NCBI GenBank assembly: GCA_004764695.1
Contig: SMSO01000034.1
Location: 2,488,501-2,552,500 of the forward strand
Origin: Schizochytrium sp. TIO01
Taxonomy: Eukaryota > Sar > Bigyra > Thraustochytrida > Thraustochytriidae
Reading direction: 5' to 3'
Length of the DNA: 64,000 bases
Shown here: one piece after another, positions 32,523 to 41,559 of the stretch
How the letters are laid out: each line of letters opens with the position of its first letter
Position numbering within the stretch: the stretch's first letter is position 1
Program-made: the position numbers and the translations under genes
Notes under the pieces: generated by a model
Seen by the model: only the letters and a program-made list of their open reading frames with translations
What the model was told of the DNA's origin: nothing
The model's database searches: none

Positions 32523-32994
32523 GGTGAATGCTCAAAGCTGTCGCGTGATGCGATGGGGTTTGACCTTGACTTCGAATATCTGGTTATGGTTTTGCACCGA
32601 GCGCAAAGCCTTGAGTGTGCTTCTGTTTAAGCACTTCTTTATTAACTAACTAAAATTAATCCCTTCAATCCCCCCCATAAAACCTTTCGTGCTATTATGG
32701 CATCACGGCAAGATCGGCAAAGATCTCAGCTCCTTTTCGACTTTCAGCCTTGCTTCAGCAAGACCACGTCCTGCTTCGACCAGATCCACCAGTCAGCGTA
32801 CGAGTATGATAAACCCGTCTACTCGATCAAGCCTTGACACAGACTTCTAACCTGTGCAACGCAATTTCTCAGCCCAGTTCGATGACAAAAACCGTTAAAA
32901 TTTCGATAACTTATATTTCGATGTGCTTGTTTCATATTAATCATATATTATACTTAGTTAGATCTTTAATAAGAAGTGGAGGTTAGGTAAGAAA
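32523..32994. other. Intergenic and presumed left end of the IS607-type element
   Basis: 470 bases without a coding frame between divergent genes. The left end of the transposon should lie here, just before the recombinase ATG at 32995. IS607 elements have no terminal inverted repeats and often insert next to GG, so the edge cannot be placed from one copy. Confidence 0.4.
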
Positions 32995-33693
32995 ATGGGG
33001 AGGCCAAGGAACCGCCAAGCTCCAAACACTGCAAGTGGAGCAAACCTCGAATACAAACCAGCAAAGTTCTTTCACCGGAAGTTTGGGGTCTCAGCAAGCG
33101 CCCTTCGGGGCTGGGCCGATGGCGGACGCGTGCGCTGCGCGCGCTTCCCCGGAGGCAAGCGCATCTACGCCTGCGACGATGTTGGGCGCATCTTTGATTG
33201 CGGTTCCACCGGCCGCGAGCAACGCAGCTCTGGATGTACCGTTATCTACGCCAGAGTGTCCTCGGCCAAGCAAAAGGAGGACCTCGAACGCCAGGTTGGC
33301 GATCTCCAGCGCGCCTACCCAGATGCTTCCGCCGTCTACAAAGACATCGGTAGCGGGGTCAATTTCAAACGCCAAGGCCTGTGCTCCCTACTGGACGCCT
33401 GTGACCGCGGCGGAATCGGCCAAGTTGTGGTCATGCACCGCGACCGACTTGCGCGAATCGCAGTCGACCTCCTGGAACACCTTTTCGAAAGAAAAAATGT
33501 CAAACTCGTGGTACACGGCCAAGATGCACATGCCGGAGACGCAGACACCTTCACCAAAGACCTCCTCGGAATCATCACCGTCTTTGTGGCATCGCATCAC
33601 GGAAAACGAGCAGCGCAAAATAGACGGCGACGACGCAGCGAGGAAGAAGCGAGCTCGCACGAAGGCGCGCAAGACCATCAAGAAAGAATATGA
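32995..33693 (+). CDS. tnpA: IS607-family serine recombinase (transposase TnpA)
   Basis: 232 residues from the ATG at 32995. Residues about 24-66 form a MerR-like helix-turn-helix (RKFGVSASALRGWADGGRVR, FPGGKRIYACDDV). The serine recombinase core starts at about 82 with VIYARVSSAKQ; the nucleophile is Ser89 or Ser90 (nt 33259-33264). The conserved continuation includes LERQVGDLQ, DIGSGVNFKRQGL, VVMHRDRLAR and LLGIITVFVASHHGKRAAQN. Length fits IS607 TnpA (about 200-220) plus a basic C-terminal tail of about 25 residues that overlaps the nuclease gene. The enzyme should cut and join DNA through a 5' phosphoserine link, moving the element as a circle. No disabling change is visible. The gene is GC-rich compared with its surroundings. 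Confidence 0.92.
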   Translation: MGRPRNRQAPNTASGANLEYKPAKFFHRKFGVSASALRGWADGGRVRCARFPGGKRIYACDDVGRIFDCGSTGREQRSSGCTVIYARVSSAKQKEDLERQVGDLQRAYPDASAVYKDIGSGVNFKRQGLCSLLDACDRGGIGQVVVMHRDRLARIAVDLLEHLFERKNVKLVVHGQDAHAGDADTFTKDLLGIITVFVASHHGKRAAQNRRRRRSEEEASSHEGAQDHQERI

Positions 33694-34975
33694 CCTTGTC
33701 CGTGCCAAAAAGGTCAGGGTATACCCTACTAAAGATCAGCGTACACAGTTGCTTAAATGGTTTGGTGTCACTAGAAGAGCCTACAATACTGGCGTTGCGT
33801 TTCACCGAGACGTGGCGAAGGGCGAGGAAGAAGCCATCAAATTGCATCAAGAAGCGTGCATCAAAAAGGATTCCAAGACGAAGCAGGTTTTAGTAGATGA
33901 AGATGGGAATCCCCAAACGTATGGTGCCCTCTATGGAGAAAAGAAAGCCGTTCGATCTAAAGAAAGGCATGATGCTCCTGAATGGGTTCTCGAGGTCCCA
34001 CAGGCTATCCGTGATTCCGGGATTCTGGATTTCTTCAAGGCTCTTAACTCTGGACGAGCCAAAAACGAAGAACTCGCTGTACAAAAGAAAGTTCATGAGC
34101 AATCTTTTTATAAGTTTCGGACCAAGCGTGATGAATCACAGATTTTCGAAGTGAACGCACGTATCTGGAATACGGAGAAATCAAAGACCACCAGCTTTCT
34201 AAAAGAGTTTCGTACGCGCAAAGAAAAGTTCCCCAGTCAGATTAAGAACGCCATGCGTGTGCAAATGAATCGCCTTGGGCATGTGTACTTCTGCTTCTTA
34301 CGAGAAGAAGAAAAGCGTCCAATGGACCAGGCACCCAAGGCGCACCACAGTGTCATTGCTCTAGATCCAGGTGTTCGCTCGTTTCAGACGATGTATGATG
34401 CTGATGGCCGCGCCATTGAATGGGGCACAGGGAAAGATTTTAGAACCATATTCTATCTCTGTCGCCGCGTTGATAAGATCCAAAGCAGGATTGATAAAGC
34501 TCAAGAAAATAAAAAGAAAACTGCATACGATTTCAACACCCCCTTGAAGCGCGCCTTCTATCGCGCCCAACTCAAGATCAAGAACAAGATCACTGAGATT
34601 CACCGCAAGCTCGCGCTTTGGCTTTGTGAAAACTATCGTGTTATTCTCTTGCCTAAATTCGAAACCTCTAAGATGAGCAGGAGGATGGAGCGACGGATAT
34701 CCAAGAAGTCAGTTCGAATGATGTGTCGTTGGTCCCATTTTGGGTTCCGCCAGGCTCTCATTCATAAGGCTGAGATGTTCCCGTGGTGCAAGCTTGTTCT
34801 TTGCCAAGAGAGCTACACTTCAAAAACATGCAATGAGTGCGGTACCCTCCACCATAAACTCGGGGCATCCAAGGTTTTCCAATGCCCTAATCCCAAGTGC
34901 AACCATGTAGCAGACCGTGATGTCCATGCCGCAAGAGGCATCCTTTTACGCTACCTATCCAAGGACATGATTTAA
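33497..34975 (+). CDS. Fanzor2 / TnpB-like RNA-guided endonuclease
   Basis: The frame is open further upstream, but there it only mirrors the recombinase gene. In-frame ATGs at 33497, 33524 and 33530 are the plausible starts, giving about 480-492 residues and an overlap of about 160-200 nt with tnpA. The N-terminal part carries the RNA/DNA-binding region (KVRVYPTKDQRTQLLKWFGV is the usual TnpB opening). The RuvC-like nuclease has all its parts: ALDPGVRSF with Asp at nt 34364-34366, LLPKFETSKM with Glu at nt 34661-34663, and ADRDVHAARGI with Asp near nt 34919. A zinc ribbon (CNECG and CPNPKC) lies between the last two. The protein is expected to use a guide RNA transcribed from the 3' end of the element to cut DNA, helping retention of the transposon. 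No intron or frameshift is seen. Confidence 0.92.
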   Translation: MSNSWYTAKMHMPETQTPSPKTSSESSPSLWHRITENEQRKIDGDDAARKKRARTKARKTIKKEYDLVRAKKVRVYPTKDQRTQLLKWFGVTRRAYNTGVAFHRDVAKGEEEAIKLHQEACIKKDSKTKQVLVDEDGNPQTYGALYGEKKAVRSKERHDAPEWVLEVPQAIRDSGILDFFKALNSGRAKNEELAVQKKVHEQSFYKFRTKRDESQIFEVNARIWNTEKSKTTSFLKEFRTRKEKFPSQIKNAMRVQMNRLGHVYFCFLREEEKRPMDQAPKAHHSVIALDPGVRSFQTMYDADGRAIEWGTGKDFRTIFYLCRRVDKIQSRIDKAQENKKKTAYDFNTPLKRAFYRAQLKIKNKITEIHRKLALWLCENYRVILLPKFETSKMSRRMERRISKKSVRMMCRWSHFGFRQALIHKAEMFPWCKLVLCQESYTSKTCNECGTLHHKLGASKVFQCPNPKCNHVADRDVHAARGILLRYLSKDMI

Positions 34976-35340
34976 AAAAATCATTTCATTGAGTCGCGGG
35001 TTAGTCTAACTAGCTCGTGATAAAGGCTTAGCTCTATGAAATGCAAGTTTTGCAAATTTTGTAGTTTAAAATCTAAGAGTTCCCAGTTCTCCCCATATTA
35101 CCCTTAGCCTAAGGGCGCCTGCTCGGGGGCATGCGCTAACTAAGGGCGCCTGCTCAGACCTCTAATAAAAGACACACTTTTGCTTAACTTGGTCACGAAA
35201 TTGCGACTGTTCTCTAGATTTGCAAATCTTCATTGTCCGCAGCGCCGAAGGTGCACGCCCAAACCGGGAGCATCCCCTTTACGGTTCTGGAACCCGGCTG
35301 TTTCATTGCGGAGCCCCGAAGTGACGGAGTAAATCCTCTT
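34976..35340 (+). ncRNA. Candidate guide RNA (omega RNA) region and right end of the transposon
   Basis: In TnpB and Fanzor elements the guide RNA spans the 3' end of the nuclease gene and the right end of the element. Here the 3' flank is not coding and can fold in several places: CCCTTAGCCTAAGGG (about 35100-35114) is a palindrome, TAAGGGCGCCTGCTC occurs twice in direct orientation (about 35107 and 35141), and GC-rich stems lie at about 35235-35330. Bases 35051-35079 recur exactly, inverted, at 58967-58995. The flank of the decayed nuclease copy keeps part of the first 30 bases. The RNA limits are not determined. Confidence 0.35.
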
Positions 35341-35667
35341 TTTCTCCAAAGACTGTGTTGGCGGCGATCAATCAATCAAAGTTGCATGCACTCTTAATAA
35401 ACACACTCAAAACGAACCATTCGATCACTACGAATCAAAAGTAAACCTAAAATGTCTCGATTAGAGGAATACGCAATGCCCGTCAGTCGATAAGCTGTGC
35501 CATTCCTCCGCGCGTCTCACTCCTTTGCAGCCGAGCCTCTCAGTTCTTCATCGCACAATGGATTTCCTCCTTGGAGCACGGAGTCGCAGATGCGTGCCTT
35601 TTCACGAAGTTTGCGAAGAGGTTCTGTAATTTGTCTATTGGCGTGATCGATTTGCACTTTGACGCAT
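35341..35667. other. Intergenic, no gene seen
   Basis: Short stretch beyond the transposon, without a supported feature. Confidence 0.4.
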
Positions 35668-36314
35668 CTATTCAGACTCTTCATCGTCGTTGTTCTTGTT
35701 GTTGTTGTTCTCGTCGTCGTCTGTGTCTTTGCAGACGAGCAATTCCGTGGCTACAAGCTCGTTCGGCTCTGCTCGACGTCAACACAGAGCCACTTGGTTT
35801 TCTGTAGTTGAGGCCGCTGCCGTCGAGGCTGCAACCAGCGAGGACAGCATTGCTCCGGAGGCAACTTCGCCTTCGGGATTGGACTCGTCATTTCACTCGG
35901 GTTGGTTTTGGAGAAGGCAGGCGAGACTTGCACAATGGCGATGGCCACGGATCTAAGCTCCGGGTTTCTAAATTCAAGGCGCGCTTTCTGCAGCAAATGA
36001 CAACTTAGAGTCAACGCGGATTGTCTTGGAAATGTGACTTGGCAGCACTTCGCGCGGTTGATGGCAAAGACCAAGGAGGCGGAAGGCGACCGAAGTTGGT
36101 CTTGGAGTGCCGTGCGACAAGCTTGGGCGAGGCGGAGTGAAATTTGGAGCATGGTAGGGCTCCGGGTCGCATGTGGAATGCTAATGAGGCGGTCGAAGAA
36201 GGCGAATAAATGCTGGCTGGACTCCGTCATTCTAGGCCATTTGAAGGGCCGCAATGCAGTCAAGCTGAGAGCCCAATCGTGAATTTTATCCTTCAGAGAG
36301 ATGTCTTTGTTCAA
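35668..36314 (-). pseudogene. Broken or spliced gene fragment, unknown
   Basis: The minus strand reads as protein from about 36314 to 35900 (LTALRPFKWPRMTESSQHLF, CHLLQKARLEFRNPELRSVA). The coding quality then moves to another frame (NDESNPEGEVASGAMLSS), meets an in-frame TGA at 35779-35781, and continues to an acidic Asp/Asn-rich tail ending at 35668. There is no ATG at the upstream end, so a 5' exon or truncation is likely. It could be a gene with unrecognised introns or a pseudogene. It lies just right of the transposon and has no link to it that I can see. Confidence 0.35.
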
Positions 36315-36931
36315 GATCTTGCAGCTCTTTGGAGCTATTCGCTAAAAGCTTCAGTTCTCCATGGATTTCTTGCAGAATTAGCGCTATATAACACTACGTA
36401 CTACAAAGATCTCGACAGGTGTACATACATGCATACTTAATGAAGCATCTGTCCGGGCTCTTGAAAATATGTCTTAGAGCGATCGAAGTTCACATGGTCT
36501 GCTGAGATGGACGGGATTGCCATTGTAGCCTTCAATTGGCATTTTGGAGTAGTAACAATTTGCTAGTCACTTTTCTATGGCTTTTCTAGGTAAAGCTTTC
36601 CCCTAGCACCAATTAGCCAATACTGGTACGAGTGTTACCCACGGCTCTGAGTTCCGCAACATAGAAAACTTCTACGAGCTCGACAGAACCTTGTCTTCTT
36701 TCTTGACTGCAACAGGGAAAATTGCACGCTCAAGCTGGACTAGAAGTCTCTTCGCGAGAGTGCTGTACTCAGAAGCCGAAACGAGTACGACTGAAATATT
36801 AATTCTCAAAGCTGAAGGAAGTCTTGGTTCCTTGCCTTCAGATCAAGAATCACAACAAATCACGTGCAGTGCTGGATAAAGTCGAACTGAAGATCTTAGG
36901 TTGCCAAAGCACACTTAACAGGCGCACAGTC

Positions 36932-38719
36932 ATGTTGTGGTGGTTTTCATCGCTGCGTTGGCCTCAGGAAGAGCTTGTCTGGGACGTACTCGGCAAAACT
37001 GCTCTAGCTGAGCATATTGAAGTTGAGCAGGACCCCCAAAAAAGACTATCAAATTGTAGATATGCTCTACGTCGGGCCTCTGTGGAGCGCCAAATCGCCC
37101 CTGTACCAGTTCTCTGCAGGGACACATACGTAGGCTCTCCAGCAAATGTTCACTACATGTCTATCCAAAACTTTTGCAACTTTTGTGATCGCTTGAAGCA
37201 GCTCGACGGCCAGGATATCAGAGATGCTTCTGGACAACGAATGAATATTATATTGAAAGATCGTTTGGGCCTGTTGAAGGATTATGTATGCATTCAAGAT
37301 AGACTTGAATCAGAAGATGATTTTCAAAGCCGATTTCGAAGACTTGTAGATGGTCTGAGGGATATTCTGAAAGAATATCTCCAGCCATTTGACAAACAGA
37401 AGCCTATCAGTAGTGCATTTTCTACAGGCAAACCTGATGATCTCATTCGCCTAGATGATGGTACCGATGAATGCCCAGCTATTCTGGTATGCGAAGCACA
37501 ACGGCCGTCGTACTTTGGCAATGGCTCCAGAGATCTTACCACCCGATACTGCGATTTTGATTGCACCATGCACAAACATGATCATATCTATCCAACGTGG
37601 GAAAACACACACGCTCGATTTGAGGATGATGGTCATATACAGGTCTCGCCCATTCGCCAGCTCTACAACTACATGCTCATCAATGGACTCTATTTCGGGC
37701 TCCTCTACTCTTTCAACCACTACGCTGGCTTCATTCGTGACTGCAGCGGAAACCTCACCATCATCGAGATTGTCCGAAGCACCGACACAGTTCCTGCAGA
37801 GCCGGTGTCAGCTATGCAGTTTCTGATCATGTGGATTCGTCTATCGTATTTATATCCGAATGGATTTGAGGCAAGACACAAGTTTCCGAATTTCAATGTA
37901 TGCACACACCACGATTGTGAAAAGCGACACCTGCCAATGCGTGCAGCACAACATGCGAAATATCTTGTCCCTGGCAATATGAATCTAGGTGCCACAAATA
38001 CAGAGATGACATCTCTTCCTTCGTCTCGCAGTAGCGAGTATCTCCCTTCGAATAGACTGCCGGTGTTCTTCGCAGATTCTCTAAATCGTGTCGTGCATTT
38101 CTGTGATTTTTACTTTGAAGGCTGGAAAGCAGGCGACGACTTCAAGGCCATTGAGTGGGCTCGTCTACAAGAGCAAACGGGTCTTCTCAAGTACATGGAC
38201 CTTGCAAAACCGGCTGATCTTGGCGAATATCTTATTGAGCCACTGAGAACGGAGCTGCAAGCGTACAAGGCTCTTGAAAAAGAACAAGGTTTTGCGATTC
38301 CAAAGGTATATGGTGGAGGCATGATGGCGGACATGCTCTTTGGAGGTATATTTCTTGAGGACGTAGGAGACAGTCTTGAAATGCTCGATGACAAGGCTAT
38401 CTCAGATGAGTACATGCGGAGGACTGTGATTGCATTGGATCGAATTCATGATTTGGGCGTCCTGCATGGAAATCTTGATGATACTCATATATTGATTGAC
38501 GAGAAGACCGGTGATCCAAAGCTAGTGGGTTTCAGTCATGCAAAGTTCAAGAAGAATATGAAGGCAGAGGAATGGAGTGTTGCTGTTGAGGAAGAGAAAG
38601 CCATGCTGAGGGAAATTCTTGAGAGTTATCTAAACCGGGCTCAGATTTGTAAAGGATCTTGTACTTCTGGCGACAATCAGGATTGTTCCGGCAAGAAGGT
38701 TAGCAATGTGATAATATGA
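36932..38719 (+). CDS. Crinkler-like protein, nuclease-like region plus pseudokinase, copy 1
   Basis: 595 residues from the ATG at 36932. Residues about 150-330 resemble the PD-(D/E)XK nuclease region of Crinkler-type effectors: VCEAQRPSYFGN could be the E-x-Q/K strand, followed by GLYFGLLYSFNHYAGFIRDC and LTIIEIVRS. The C-terminal part is kinase-like: a glycine-rich VYGGGMMADMLFGGIFLEDV, then IHDLGVLHGNLDDTHILIDE and LVGFSHAKF in the places of the catalytic loop and DFG. The catalytic Asp is Asn (about residue 514) and the DFG Asp is Gly (about 533), so kinase activity is doubtful. Homology with the other two copies extends about 20 codons before the ATG, so a 5' exon is possible; a TTGCCTTCAG acceptor-like site lies at about 36832-36841. 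Function is probably intracellular and effector- or defence-like (inference). Confidence 0.7.
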   Translation: MLWWFSSLRWPQEELVWDVLGKTALAEHIEVEQDPQKRLSNCRYALRRASVERQIAPVPVLCRDTYVGSPANVHYMSIQNFCNFCDRLKQLDGQDIRDASGQRMNIILKDRLGLLKDYVCIQDRLESEDDFQSRFRRLVDGLRDILKEYLQPFDKQKPISSAFSTGKPDDLIRLDDGTDECPAILVCEAQRPSYFGNGSRDLTTRYCDFDCTMHKHDHIYPTWENTHARFEDDGHIQVSPIRQLYNYMLINGLYFGLLYSFNHYAGFIRDCSGNLTIIEIVRSTDTVPAEPVSAMQFLIMWIRLSYLYPNGFEARHKFPNFNVCTHHDCEKRHLPMRAAQHAKYLVPGNMNLGATNTEMTSLPSSRSSEYLPSNRLPVFFADSLNRVVHFCDFYFEGWKAGDDFKAIEWARLQEQTGLLKYMDLAKPADLGEYLIEPLRTELQAYKALEKEQGFAIPKVYGGGMMADMLFGGIFLEDVGDSLEMLDDKAISDEYMRRTVIALDRIHDLGVLHGNLDDTHILIDEKTGDPKLVGFSHAKFKKNMKAEEWSVAVEEEKAMLREILESYLNRAQICKGSCTSGDNQDCSGKKVSNVII

Positions 38720-39480
38720 AGACTAGATAAAGCTACACAAATTAAGAACTATTTTGCCATGATTTTCATACTGTTATGGGCAATGTTGATGGCTTGAATA
38801 GGTTTTAGCTTTGAAGGTCCAGGCTCTTGTGGCGACTTAACGTAAAGCTTACAAGTTATAATGGAACAATGGTAAGTCAAGTAAGCTCTGTCGTGTTTTT
38901 TTTCCAGAGCAAACGTTTTGAAGATAGTTGCTAGCAATGAAAGTGTTGCTCATTGAGACACCAAAGTTTATGTGTTGGTCATAGACTCTGAAGCGAAAGC
39001 GACTCGGATGGACGTTGGTATGATTCATCTTGATTTAGACGAGAAGTTCATTCTGGACTCTTAGCAGATACCTTTGCATTCGCAAGAAACTGATTAAAAA
39101 AATGAAATTCTGTCCACTCGACTTCAATACCGATTCTACTTTGGCCCAGTTACTTCAAAGCTTGCTTTATTTGGACTTCTATCGTCTTTAGAAAAGTCTG
39201 TCTTATTCCCTGCTTGTGGTGGTTCATTTTGCAAAAAAAGTATTCAGACAAAAGTTAATAGAAACAATTTTACATAACACAGATCAGGATGGGGATGACA
39301 CAGTAGTGGTCGCGGAGGTGATCAGCCAAGGAACGAAAGAAAAGCCCTGTTCGTTCGTACAATGCTGGTCGCAAACGCTGGACTCCTGGGTTTTGGAAAC
39401 GACCGGACTCCTTTCTATCATCTTGCTTGGTTTTGTGCAGACATGGTCGAAACACACCGTGCCTTGACTCTTTTCTAAGA
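38640..39480. repeat. 3' flank duplicated at 51395-52250
   Basis: Sequence after copy 1 is closely similar to that after copy 3, beginning within the last codons (TAAAGGATCTTGTACTTCTG) and continuing for about 800 bases with indels. Copy 2 lacks this flank. No gene is seen within it. Confidence 0.85.
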
Positions 39481-39539
39481 GCGTGATTCCATGTTGTAAA
39501 TCCAATATCCACTTCAGAAACTATTTTTTATATTGTGGA

Positions 39540-39860
39540 GCTCTAAGATCGGCCCCCCAATGAATCATAGTCTATAGAATAGTACCTATTGGTGTTCTCT
39601 GCAATGCCAGCTATCGCTTCAAATCCTGTGGTCCAAGCACACCATCACCTTGACTCTTTTCTAAGAGCGTAATATCATGTTGAAACCACTATAAAAAGAA
39701 AAAGGAAAAAAAAGGTGCAAAATTCTAAATGAGCCATAGTCTAAAGAATCGGATCCATTGGTGCTAGCTGCAAAGGCGGTCATCATTACAAACCTGTAAC
39801 CTCTCGAATGCCATATCGCTCCACGCGTACGCGTTGCTTGTGGATCTCAGTACCTATATG
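39540..39860. repeat. Dispersed repeat of about 160-190 bp, two units
   Basis: Units share ATGA(A/G)CCATAGTCTA, TTGGTGCT.(G/T)CTGCAA and CTTGACTCTTTTCTAAGAGCG. Related units are at about 39460-39490 and 52220-52720. Both arrays end in TCGAA(T/C)G.CA....CTCCA followed by CGTACGCGTTG. Possibly a short non-autonomous element; no coding capacity. Confidence 0.55.
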
Positions 39861-39979
39861 GACATGGCAGGGAAAAGACTTCAAGTAAGTATTTAAGTAC
39901 TTGCAAACCCAAAACCTCAAACATCTAAAATCAAACACCAAAGACGACTAGTAAGAACTACATACAACAATTGGTGAAG

Positions 39980-41254
39980 ATGGTAAACACCCCTTCCCAA
40001 GACAAAGTAATAGACCCTGTTCAGACATTCACAGTTCTGATGGTGTACTTCATTAATGTATTGGAGGGATACTTGAATAAGAATTCCAAGTTGTCCTTTT
40101 CAACAATGAAACTAGCTGGTGACCTTCTCACAAAAGAAGTTCGTGACAGTGTTGCAGAAGTTAGTGTGTACAAACGCACATGTGATCACGAAAAATATGA
40201 CATAGAGGCAAGGATAGAGCCAGCAGAAGTTCAGCTTGAGCATCTCAAATTGGCACTGGGGGAATCGATGTGGGCTACATTGTGGGAAGAAGCGCTTCAA
40301 AAACAAACCCTCGTATGCAAGCCACAGGATTACTCCGGGTATTACCTCCCTATCTTGCGTGGGTCAAACTCATGGACAAGGGTCATTAGTTGCTTTGACG
40401 ACGGAGAAATGATGAAGAGGAATAATGAACAATTTGTCGTGCGTATCTCTAATGTCGAAAAGGTCCAAAACCTTTTTCTCGAAAATTCTTATGAGGCGAA
40501 CGCCACGAACTTTGTTTACAAGCCAAAATTCGAAGACCTCAACGAAAAATGGTTATTCCACGGAACTTCAAATATCTCCCCAGATGCAATTTGTCTCAGT
40601 ACATGTGGATTTGATCCTCGAGTTTGTAAGGAGACGAACTTAATTGGTCGTTCTATACATTTTGCCCTTCATTCGCACATCCCCGTTAGGCATTATGCAC
40701 ATTCCCATGGCAAGTCAGAGTATCAAATAATACTTGCACGTGTCCAACTAGGAAAAGTTTTTGAAACCAAAAAGATGACGAATGCTATTCGACCTCCACT
40801 CTTAAGCGACCAAATATATGAACTATACGACTCCGTGAGAGTATCAGCAACACATCTAGCAACAGACGCCAACAAAGCCACTATTTATGGGGTTTTCGAT
40901 TCTCGTCAAGCTTTGCCGGAATACCTCATTACTTTTACCAAGGTACTCGTACCCAAACAACCCAGTGGCTCGAAAGAATCTAATCAATCGTCATCAAGAG
41001 GATCAGGTGGATTCGGATCTTCGTCAGGTGGATTCGGATCGTCATCAGGTGGATTCGGATCAGCATCAGGTGGATTCGGATCGTCATCAGGTGGATTCGG
41101 ATCAGCATCAGGTGGATTCGGATCAGCATCAGGTGGATTCGGGTCTTCGTCAGGAGGATTTGGATCGGCATCATCATCAGGAGGATTCGGATCATCATCA
41201 TCATCAGGCGGATTCGGAGCATCATCATCATCAGGCGGATTCGGAGCATCATGA
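39980..41254 (+). CDS. PARP-family ADP-ribosyltransferase with Gly-Phe-Ser tail
   Basis: 424 residues from the ATG at 39980. The catalytic PARP domain lies at about 160-325. Its H-Y-E triad reads WLFHGTS (His195), RHYAHSHG (Tyr239) and ALPEYLITF (Glu314), the last resembling tankyrase and PARP-like enzymes. With all three residues present, NAD-dependent ADP-ribosylation, possibly chain-forming, is expected. No WGR or zinc fingers are seen; the N-terminal 150 residues are unknown, with a helical start. The C-terminus is a low-complexity array of SGGFGS units coded by 18-24-nt repeats. The array continues 26 codons past the TGA at 41252-41254 to a second TGA at 41333-41335, so the end seems to have been shortened by one mutation. 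Confidence 0.85.
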   Translation: MVNTPSQDKVIDPVQTFTVLMVYFINVLEGYLNKNSKLSFSTMKLAGDLLTKEVRDSVAEVSVYKRTCDHEKYDIEARIEPAEVQLEHLKLALGESMWATLWEEALQKQTLVCKPQDYSGYYLPILRGSNSWTRVISCFDDGEMMKRNNEQFVVRISNVEKVQNLFLENSYEANATNFVYKPKFEDLNEKWLFHGTSNISPDAICLSTCGFDPRVCKETNLIGRSIHFALHSHIPVRHYAHSHGKSEYQIILARVQLGKVFETKKMTNAIRPPLLSDQIYELYDSVRVSATHLATDANKATIYGVFDSRQALPEYLITFTKVLVPKQPSGSKESNQSSSRGSGGFGSSSGGFGSSSGGFGSASGGFGSSSGGFGSASGGFGSASGGFGSSSGGFGSASSSGGFGSSSSSGGFGASSSSGGFGAS

Positions 41255-41340
41255 TCATCAGGCGGATTCGGATCATCATCATCATCAGGAGGATTCGGAT
41301 CATCATCATCATCAGGAGGATTCGGATATTCATGAGGAGG
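40986..41340 (+). repeat. GGATTCGGATCATCA-type coding repeat
   Basis: About sixteen units of 18-27 nt, growing by ATC/TCA triplets towards the 3' end. They encode GGFGS(S)n in the PARP frame. Other frames (His/Asp-rich, Ile/Met/Arg-rich) are by-products. Confidence 0.9.
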
Positions 41341-41559
41341 ATACAGTAGTAACTGAACAATAAGATTTATTCTGACTTTGATTATTTTTTCAAAACCCGA
41401 GAGTCCTTTCTATGCTCTTAATCTTGAACATCCAACGTCCATACCTCATCCATCAAACTCTTGGGCAAGTACATACGACACTTGACAGCATGTCCCTAAG
41501 TATTTAACCCATAAAGTGAGGCCCACTCACAGGTTTAAAATATAGTACACGAATCAATG

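Larger units (their letters stand above)
32940..35340 (+). mobile_element. IS607-type transposon with serine recombinase and Fanzor2/TnpB
   Basis: Two overlapping genes in the IS607 order: a small serine recombinase with an N-terminal HTH, then a TnpB-family nuclease. Limits are approximate. Both frames appear intact and carry all expected catalytic residues. Eukaryotic IS607 elements with Fanzor2 nucleases are known from protists and giant viruses and are thought to have come from prokaryotes, partly through viruses. Here the element sits between host-like genes, and a decayed relative of the nuclease lies 7 kb away (41560-42165). Confidence 0.85.

Noticed and set aside
33035-33496. Upstream extension of the nuclease frame
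   Set aside because: It overlaps the recombinase in another frame, starts with GTG and has Ser/Ala/Pro-rich shadow composition; the true nuclease begins within the ATGs at 33497-33530.
34976-35340. rRNA or snRNA gene
   Set aside because: GC-rich stems are present but no conserved rRNA or spliceosomal motif; a guide RNA linked to the nuclease is more likely.
40887-41363. His/Asp/Gln-rich and Ile/Met/Arg-rich frames over the PARP tail
   Set aside because: They are alternative readings of the GGATTCGGATCATCA repeat; the PARP frame explains the region.
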